Part shown: positions 57,375 to 64,000 of the stretch, in pieces
Position numbering within the stretch: the stretch's first letter is position 1
Layout of the letters: each line of letters starts with the position of its first letter
Notes under the pieces: model-generated
The model's input: the letters and a program-made list of their open reading frames with translations, nothing else
Databases searched by the model: none
Told to the model about the DNA's origin: nothing
Origin: Echinometra lucunter
Taxonomy: Eukaryota; Echinodermata; Echinoidea; Camarodonta; Echinometridae
Assembly (NCBI GenBank): GCA_029962745.1
Contig: CM057171.1
Location: 4,637,740-4,701,739, forward strand
Reading direction: 5' to 3'
DNA: 64,000 nt
Program-made: the position numbers and the translations under genes

Positions 57375-59231
57375 ATGGCGCAAGTCAAGGTGGAACAGCG
57401 AACCAAGATCAACTTAGCTGTAAAAATGAACGAGGGTAAGGTAAAAACTGTTGAAGATATCAAATCGATTCTTGCTTCTCAGGATGTGGATTTTGATGCT
57501 CCTGATACACTTGGTTTGACACCTTTAATGATTGCTTGCGCCGATTGTGACAAGAGTATGGTCGAGTTCTTGCTTGAGCACGGAGCTGATCCTAATGCAA
57601 GATGTACCGAAGATGGCAACACCGCAATGCACTTTGCTGCCTTGGACACCCGCTGCGAGTGTTTTAAAACTAGAGATATCTGCGAATATTATGACTATAG
57701 TAAAAAGCGTGAAACCCAATTAAGACTAGACATCATTAAACTTCTCATTAGTTACGGGGCAACCTCCGTATGCAATGCCAGTGGACTTGATCCTCCTAGT
57801 CTTGCGGCATTACACAGGCTTTCTGATATTGTTAACTTCTTTGTCCAGAGGAATACCAGCTGTTTATTTCTGTCCGATGCAGAGAAAGCAAGAGCATGTG
57901 AAATACTTGGAGTGGCATTAGCACTTGAGCCTGACTATGAGTGGTATAACTGTAGTGCTGATTTGGACCCGTATGTATATTTCTGCAGGGCCCTTGATAT
58001 TCGTGAGGAAAGTGGTAAAACGTCTTCTGCAAATTATGAAAAGTCAGACCTAGCTGCTTCTTTTTTTCTGTTCACGACTGAAGCATGTAAAACCCGCACA
58101 GACTGGGAACAAATCAGGATGGATACTTGGGCTATAAAAACTCAGTCATTCTTGCTTGCAGATACGGTGCTGCCAGAAGAAATGAAGATTAGGTACATTA
58201 AGCGCAGACTTCTCAGCCATGCCTATCGAGGCGTATTTTGCTCTTGGAGAAGTCAGGAAAGGCTTTCCCAAGGTTTACTGATCTTCAGAGATGCACTGCA
58301 ACTGGAACTGCAATCAAAAATGGAGCCGGGTGCAGTCCTTAGTAAGCTGTTCTGGGGTTTCGCAAGGGAATCGCTATCAGATGATTGCCCATTAACAGAA
58401 TATTTTAATCTGATGGATGGTTGTCTGAAGGTTTTCAGTGAAGTCTCCGAACAAAGTCTATATGTGGTGAGCAAGGTCATGATGCAGGAACTTTGTTCTT
58501 TCGTATGTGATTCTGCCCTCTCTGTCGGTTGCAGATCGAAGGAGATATTTGAAATGATGCTCCGCTTCATAGAAAAAATGATTTGTCTCTTCCGGAGAAG
58601 ATGCGGAGGGTGCATATCGGTCACTCATGTCCTCATAAGACAAATTGATGAGAACTTCTGGCCCAGTGTGCTGTTTGAAGACGACCGTCGACTGATGGAC
58701 CTTCGTGTAAAGCGCTTGATCTCAAGGATAGTGCAGTGTGAGGATGCATCTCAACCCAATTACGAAGGGAAAACGATGTTGCATTCCTTACTTGAATTAG
58801 CATGTATGTCATCTACTGACGTGAAGTTCATCAGAGATGTAGCGCTCATCCTTATCCGCAATGGGTGTGACACTGAGGCTCTGAACTTCAAATATGAAAC
58901 GGCCAGAGAGATGATCAATGTGCCCGATCCAGATCCAGAACATAAGGAACTGTTGACCCTGCTAACTCCTTCAACGTCAGTCTTGCCTCTCGAGGAACTA
59001 GCAGCAAGAACGATTCTCCGCCTTAAGATCCCGCACAAGGGTGTACTCCCAAAGCACTTGTCTTCCATTGTGACAGGAGAATTCGAGCCAGACAAGGAAC
59101 TCTTTCCTCCCGGCACCCTCGGGGAGTCGAATTTATATTCAACATGTTCAAGTGATGAATCGGACTCTGAATTCTTGGAGTTCTTGAGAGATTTCTTGGA
59201 TCCATCCGTCTCCTCTGATTCAGATTTGTAA
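57375..59231 (+). CDS. FEM1-like ankyrin-repeat protein (CRL2 substrate receptor family), single exon
   Basis: FEM1 proteins use ankyrin repeats to hold substrates and a C-terminal VHL box to bind elongin and CUL2. The 618 residues from ATG 57375 (A at -3, G at +4) include ankyrin repeats at about 45-75 (TPLMIACADCDKSMVEFLLEHGADPNA), 81-130 (GNTAMHFAA, with a Cys/Tyr-rich insertion) and 136-160. A helical TPR-like middle follows, from ACEILGVALALEPDYEWY. A further ankyrin-like stretch (461-513, GKTMLHSLLELAC) precedes the VHL-box motif LPLEELAARTILRLKIP (537-553), with LPKHLSSIV after it. This C-terminus matches FEM1. The normal length is about 620, but the N-terminal ankyrin block is shorter than usual. 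An acidic Ser/Asp/Glu tail ends the protein. No intron interrupts it, which suggests a retrocopy or a lineage-specific member. ATTAAA at 59825 could be its poly(A) signal. Confidence 0.85.
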   Translation: MAQVKVEQRTKINLAVKMNEGKVKTVEDIKSILASQDVDFDAPDTLGLTPLMIACADCDKSMVEFLLEHGADPNARCTEDGNTAMHFAALDTRCECFKTRDICEYYDYSKKRETQLRLDIIKLLISYGATSVCNASGLDPPSLAALHRLSDIVNFFVQRNTSCLFLSDAEKARACEILGVALALEPDYEWYNCSADLDPYVYFCRALDIREESGKTSSANYEKSDLAASFFLFTTEACKTRTDWEQIRMDTWAIKTQSFLLADTVLPEEMKIRYIKRRLLSHAYRGVFCSWRSQERLSQGLLIFRDALQLELQSKMEPGAVLSKLFWGFARESLSDDCPLTEYFNLMDGCLKVFSEVSEQSLYVVSKVMMQELCSFVCDSALSVGCRSKEIFEMMLRFIEKMICLFRRRCGGCISVTHVLIRQIDENFWPSVLFEDDRRLMDLRVKRLISRIVQCEDASQPNYEGKTMLHSLLELACMSSTDVKFIRDVALILIRNGCDTEALNFKYETAREMINVPDPDPEHKELLTLLTPSTSVLPLEELAARTILRLKIPHKGVLPKHLSSIVTGEFEPDKELFPPGTLGESNLYSTCSSDESDSEFLEFLRDFLDPSVSSDSDL

Positions 59232-59939
59232 ACTTGAGAGCTACATTTGCGGCCATTTTTCTTAGCCTTGATGTTGCAAAACGTTTGTTGATAGAACATT
59301 AGTGGATCCTGATCGTCGCGTCCTAATTCCACCTGACGCACTTAGTCTTTTCTTGAGATTCATATTGGGGATGTACACAAGCCTCTTCATGAAATTTCTA
59401 TTTGACTCAATATGACAATATCAACGTTAGTAAGTTTATGAACTTAAGGGGAATCCCACATTCAACGGGAGTGTGTAGGCTTGTGAGAAGTTTTTCATAT
59501 AGAATCTTTTTATTCTAACTTTAAGACGAGAATATGGAGTCTTATCTGACTGTGTCATATCTGCAGGCGAATAACGAATATTCACAGCCTTCGCTATTTA
59601 AAATACGTATCTACTTAATACATGTATTTATTCATTTCTTACATTTGTGAGCGTAATAATGAAATATTTATACATAAGCTATTATACTTTGGCTGTTTTG
59701 CTCCTATTAATATGTAGTTCAATCGAAATGATTTGATGTGAAAGTAGCAACCTTCTGCCCAGGTTATTTACATGTACATAAAAATTCTTTTTATGTGACT
59801 TTGTTAAGAATGAATTTTGTACAGATTAAAGGCTATAATGTCAAAATCTGGTGAAGAACTACAACATTCACGCGTTACAAGTTATTGTATTTCAATTGCA
59901 TTGTTAATGAACAGTCTGTATAGAACTGACTGAGAATAA
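59232..59939. other. Probable 3' untranslated region of the FEM1-like gene
   Basis: AT-rich non-coding sequence directly after the stop codon. ATTAAA at 59825-59830 is the best poly(A) signal candidate. No other feature is seen. Confidence 0.4.
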
Positions 59940-60300
59940 CATTCAATTCAGTTCAATTCAATTCAAAGAAACATTTATTCTTTTCCATTTGACTTGCATT
60001 AATTAACAATTTTTTATTATATTTTTCGATTTGGGTACAGTTCATTGCATGGTCACATTATATCTTACTATAACCATGATAACATAAATCAAGGAATAAG
60101 GCCAGGTCCCTAAAGGCGAGTGCTTGTGACGGGCTCACGTGAACAACTTGGCACAAATATAAAATAACTAGGAGAGCGGAGGGGAGAGAGTTTGGAATAA
60201 AGAGAAAGGAAGAAACAGAAGTAGTAGAAGAAGAAGACTGCAACAGTAACACTTGTATTTTGTAACATGCATGTAAACTATACAGTGACAGTGGCAAGAT
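59940..60300 (-). mobile_element. Possible 3' end of a non-LTR retroelement
   Basis: On the minus strand the segment ends AATAAATGTTTCTTTGAATT followed by GAATT/GAACT repeats, a short simple-repeat tail like those of CR1/L2-type elements. The body toward 60300 is non-coding. The left limit is approximate. Confidence 0.35.
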
Positions 60301-63300
60301 TATGATTTACAGTACGGTTTACAATATGTTTTCAGGTAATTAAACAATGGTGAGAAGGTTCAGTCCCAGCCAGCAATTTTGAAATTAGTATTAGGCATTT
60401 TTCATCGGGAGTAATCTATGTGCGTATTATCTTATAAATTATTTCATTACGTAAATATTGTATTGCGAGATTTTGGAAACTGTACAGCGTGACTGTAGTG
60501 CCATTTGGGGCATTTGTTCCAGGTTTTTAAACCGATTGTAGTAATGTTTAAAATGGGAAGATACATTTCAAAAGCAGTATTGCTTAGCCTTAGTTTACAT
60601 GGTGTAGTGTTTTGGTCCACTGCACATCCTACTGGGAGGAGAGTCCCGACTCCCAAGGGTAACAGTGATTAAAGTTCTCCTGTCCCCTCGTTGGTAACGG
60701 CATATACTTAATGATATTAATGATGATGATGATAATAATCATTAAGATGATATTGATACTGATAACAGTAATGTTGACAGTGATGATAATAATGATAATA
60801 ACAATAAAAATAAAAATAACAATGATAATAATAATCTTCATCATTACAGTTCGGCAATAGACCTATAAGAATGACATGAATGAGAAAACTTATTCTTTCT
60901 TTTTTTTAACCAGAACTTTAACCTCCTTATATTTTCTCGGGAAAAAATGGTTTTGAAAATGAGAGGTAACTTTCTGGCCGATCCCATAAATGCTGCTTAG
61001 AAGGTTTTTTTTTTTCCTTATCATATCTTGATGGCAATAATAATAATACAAAAAATTGTATGCGTGTATACTTCGGCTTAAAAAATATATATTTAGTGTC
61101 ATTGTATATTCGACTTTCATTTGGAGGGAATTTTGTATATAATGTATGTGAAGATAAATGTTACTAATAGTCCGTAATGCCAAATGCCTGATGAAGGAGT
61201 ATATACAGTATTCACGCGATACGGTCATCGTGTTTTGATTGCATTGTTGATGATACGGTAGAAGTGAGATTGAAATCGTGAGACTTGGGAATCGAGTGAT
61301 GCTGCACACCGGCATTAAAGCTATTTGTGGCATCGAAAATTGTTCCAGATTTTAAACTGTTTCAAGTCATGTTAAGAATATGTGTGTAGTCCACCTGTTC
61401 ACTAGCGATGGACCAAAAAGATTGAAAAAGCTCATAATTTTTTTTTTTTTTTTTTAAATCAGAACCTTTTCATGTTTCCGTGAGGCTCTTGTACTAGGAA
61501 GGAACCTTTGTGATATCTCCAGCTTTAAAGAACAAAGCATGCCCCTGGCCCCGATAAGATAAGTTTACTATGGTTGAAAATTGCAATTCATAATTTGGGA
61601 AATTTCGGCGTTTTTAGGAGAGCCAATTGTCTCTTATCGGAACTGAAATTATATCTATAAAAATCATTGAGTTTCAAAAGTTTACAATTCATGCGTAAAA
61701 CATACATTAGGTGTAAAGCTACTATGCTTTGAGATTACAAACAGGCTTACCGCCATCTTAAGGGATAATGAGAAGTTCCCTTTTGTGTATACTTTAAACT
61801 GCATGTTTGGGTCTTTTTAAGGGGGGGGGGGGGGTAGCAGTAAAAGTGAGGGGTCGGGAATTCATATCTCACTATATATATATGCCTAGTGATTACATGT
61901 ATAAGTTAGTTATCTCCATGAATGATTGTATACTTTTATGTTGTTTGTTATCCACTGATACATATTGGTTACACCACTTTCATCCATTTCTCGAATATCA
62001 CAAATATCACAATCCAGGGCTTAACCTTGAAAGGCCCTCCAGTCTTTTGCTGGATCTAATTTCTTGTACATAATTATGCATCAATTCTGAATGTTTAGTT
62101 TTTTTGTATATACAAAGTACATCGTTATTTCGCATGGAATTTGAATAAATTTGACTTTCTTGATAATTGACTGAATATTTTGGAAGGACATCGACTTCCT
62201 TTGTGGTATCATAGAAAATAATCATAACCTTTTTAATGCCTGATTTGATTTCCCCGTCCCCCCCCCCCCCTTTCACTCTGATTTGCCTGTTCTACTGAAG
62301 TGAGGTTATTAAAAGATCGGAGTTTTCCTTATTAAAGTAACAGGTCTAGATATCAAAAGGATATCAAGTTTAAAAGAAAAAGATATCATCATTATAAATT
62401 CTCTCATAATATCACAACGCTTTGATTTATAAAAGGCGACATTTAGGCCCCTAATGTGATTAACTGAAAAACGAAAGTGTAACTTTTTGCTCTCATTCCT
62501 TTCCTTCTATCATGCCTACCGGTGGTATCTGGGAATTAGCCTCAAAGATAATGAAAGAGGGGATAGCATCCCAGCTAATAAAATAGCCCCTGTCAAGGAA
62601 ATTTTTGACGGGTCTTGTCAGAGTTTTTGTATTATTACTTGCGATCTTACAAATAATTACAACTGATTATTATGACCCAATTGGGCTGCAGTTTTTTTAT
62701 GATCAGAAATCCGTCGGGAGGGCTATATTTCCCCCATCTCCCCCCTCCCCCCTCAAATGCACTATCGAATAGACATGAGTAGCTACAGTGCGATGGTACA
62801 AGATTTCGCAGAAAAATATGGTGAAAGAGCGACTTTCTCTTCAACAAGGCGAAGCCAAAACGTGTTAACACGTGCCTTTTTTCAAAACACTTGCATGGTG
62901 CTCCATCCCTAGTCCGCGATCCTCCCCCATCGATGAGAGGGGGGGGGGGAGAAAAAAATCCCCCTCTCCCGATTTTCTATAAAAAAAACAACAAAAACAA
63001 TACTAACAATGCTGTGTGTCAATTATAAAATCACTCGTAGTCTTGCGTCACACAGTAATATTCAGCAAAACGCACTAGTATAAGCATGATACAGATGAAC
63101 ATAAAAGTTCAATGGAAATCTCCTGTGAAAAAACAGGGTGGGGGGGGGGGGTGTTTCATAAAGCTGTTCGTAAGTCACGACTGGAAAATGTTCTTGGGTG
63201 CTAATCAGATTCTCAATCATTACATGTAGCACAAGAACATATCACCAGTCTTGCGTAAAGTCGTGCGTAACTTACGAACAGCTTTATGAAACACCACCCA

Positions 63301-64000
63301 GGATTGTTTCGAATAATATTAATGTTAATGGTGGCTTATTTTTCTGTGCATTAGTCTGTATGGTGCTCTATCCATAGCTCTCCCAGGAGCCCTCCTCTCC
63401 TGTTGACCGGGGGGGGGGGGGGGGGGGGGCGACGTTCCACCACTCTTGATTTTATAGGATGGAAAATTACCAGTACTATAATGCATGATGAGTGTCTAAA
63501 ATAATCTCTCTTGCAGTCTTGCGTTACAGTGATATTCAGCAAATCGGCCTATATCTTAAGCATGATAGACCGAGCATGGTGGAATAAATTATTGCTTTGT
63601 TAATGCAAGAATGAACACTTCAATAGAAATCTCTCAGCGTGACAAAGCAGCATATTTGTTCAAATTTGTGTACAACCTATAGTAAAGTCTCTTTTCAAGT
63701 GTATGCATGTAGCCTGCAGCGGAATCAACCGAATTAAAGGGCCAGTGCAACCCAAGTTCAAGTTGATTCCTACTGATGTGCAGGGCCTAAGACAACTCAT
63801 ATTTTCTTATTCAAACATAGGAATATGTTTCATAGAATTTTAGTTAATTTTGAAACATTTGTTACCAAACTGCTAAGCTCCACCCTTTAAAAAAAAATGC
63901 TGTATAGATCTCATTCCTGCAGTGACATTATCTGTCAATCACCAGTCAGCTTAACTGACATTCTACAATAGACCGTGGAATGCAACTTTAAACAGCCCAG
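60301..64000. other. Gene-free terminal stretch
   Basis: It contains a GAT/AAT microsatellite (60714-60846), G runs (about 61821, 62940, 63408) and the MITE at 63151-63295. The 147-codon minus-strand open frame at 60890-61333 lacks any domain or splice context. No gene is supportable. Confidence 0.5.
63151..63295. mobile_element. 145-bp MITE with TTTCATAAAGCTGTTCGTAA ends
   Basis: The left arm GTGTTTCATAAAGCTGTTCG and the right arm CGAACAGCTTTATGAAACAC are exact inverted repeats and continue inward with small gaps (TAAGTCACGAC against GTCGTGCGTAACTTA). No clear target duplication is seen. The same end type is common in marine deuterostome genomes. Confidence 0.75.

Noticed and set aside
60890..61333. 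147-codon minus-strand open frame as a gene
   Set aside because: Low-complexity AT-rich composition and poly-Lys start of the non-coding type; nothing supports expression.

Overview
The window looks like animal nuclear DNA, most likely from an echinoderm and probably a sea urchin. It is AT-rich and mostly non-coding. It has many microsatellites and poly-G/C runs, tRNA-derived SINEs with GCGCTATA-type tails, and many hAT-like elements with 8-bp target-site duplications. Two 500-base runs of N (17378-17877, 38300-38799) are assembly gaps. I see no bacterial genes, rRNA, functional tRNA or CRISPR array. The organism call is inference.

Layout. 1-6550: microsatellites, a hAT-like element (811-1647), a reverse-strand SINE (3350-3725), a cluster of hairpins (3855-4080) and short elements. 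6548-16197 and 17878-28475 are two copies (A and B) of one segment in direct orientation. Each holds a candidate minus-strand multi-exon gene (8588-10799; 19921-22147) next to one end of a large mobile element (from 10944; 22293-28616). 28617-34230: unique DNA plus three hAT-like elements nested inside one another, each with its own 8-bp duplication. 34230-38299: a purine-rich minisatellite carrying further insertions. 38800-47538: a 4.3-kb unit present twice in tandem, each about half ~200-bp repeats from the mobile element. 47539-54078: a third, inverted copy (C) of the mobile element, the most complete in coding capacity. 54079-57270 and 59232-64000: repeats and featureless DNA. 57375-59231: the one clearly intact gene, an uninterrupted FEM1-like ankyrin protein.

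The mobile element is the main novelty candidate. In copy C the minus strand reads, in order: a fragment like the C-terminal end of a DDE-type transposase, a basic nuclear-localisation-like stretch, a ubiquitin-specific-protease (USP, C19) domain, and a Ulp1/SENP (C48) protease domain. The USP part from its QNDAHE box onward and the Ulp1 domain share one frame broken only by amber codons, so they were probably one protein. Blocks of ~200-bp palindrome-bearing repeats lie between the coding region and ~100-bp terminal inverted repeats. Copies A and B are shared internal-deletion derivatives that lost the transposase and USP parts and the Ulp1 catalytic Asp. An element encoding both a deubiquitinase and a deSUMOylase-type fold would be unusual. 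All copies here look decayed, so activity is not implied.

The FEM1-like gene would act as a substrate receptor for a cullin-RING ubiquitin ligase; I see no functional link to the element. Identity levels are judged by eye. Both duplications could be collapsed-haplotype or assembly artefacts rather than real tandem copies.
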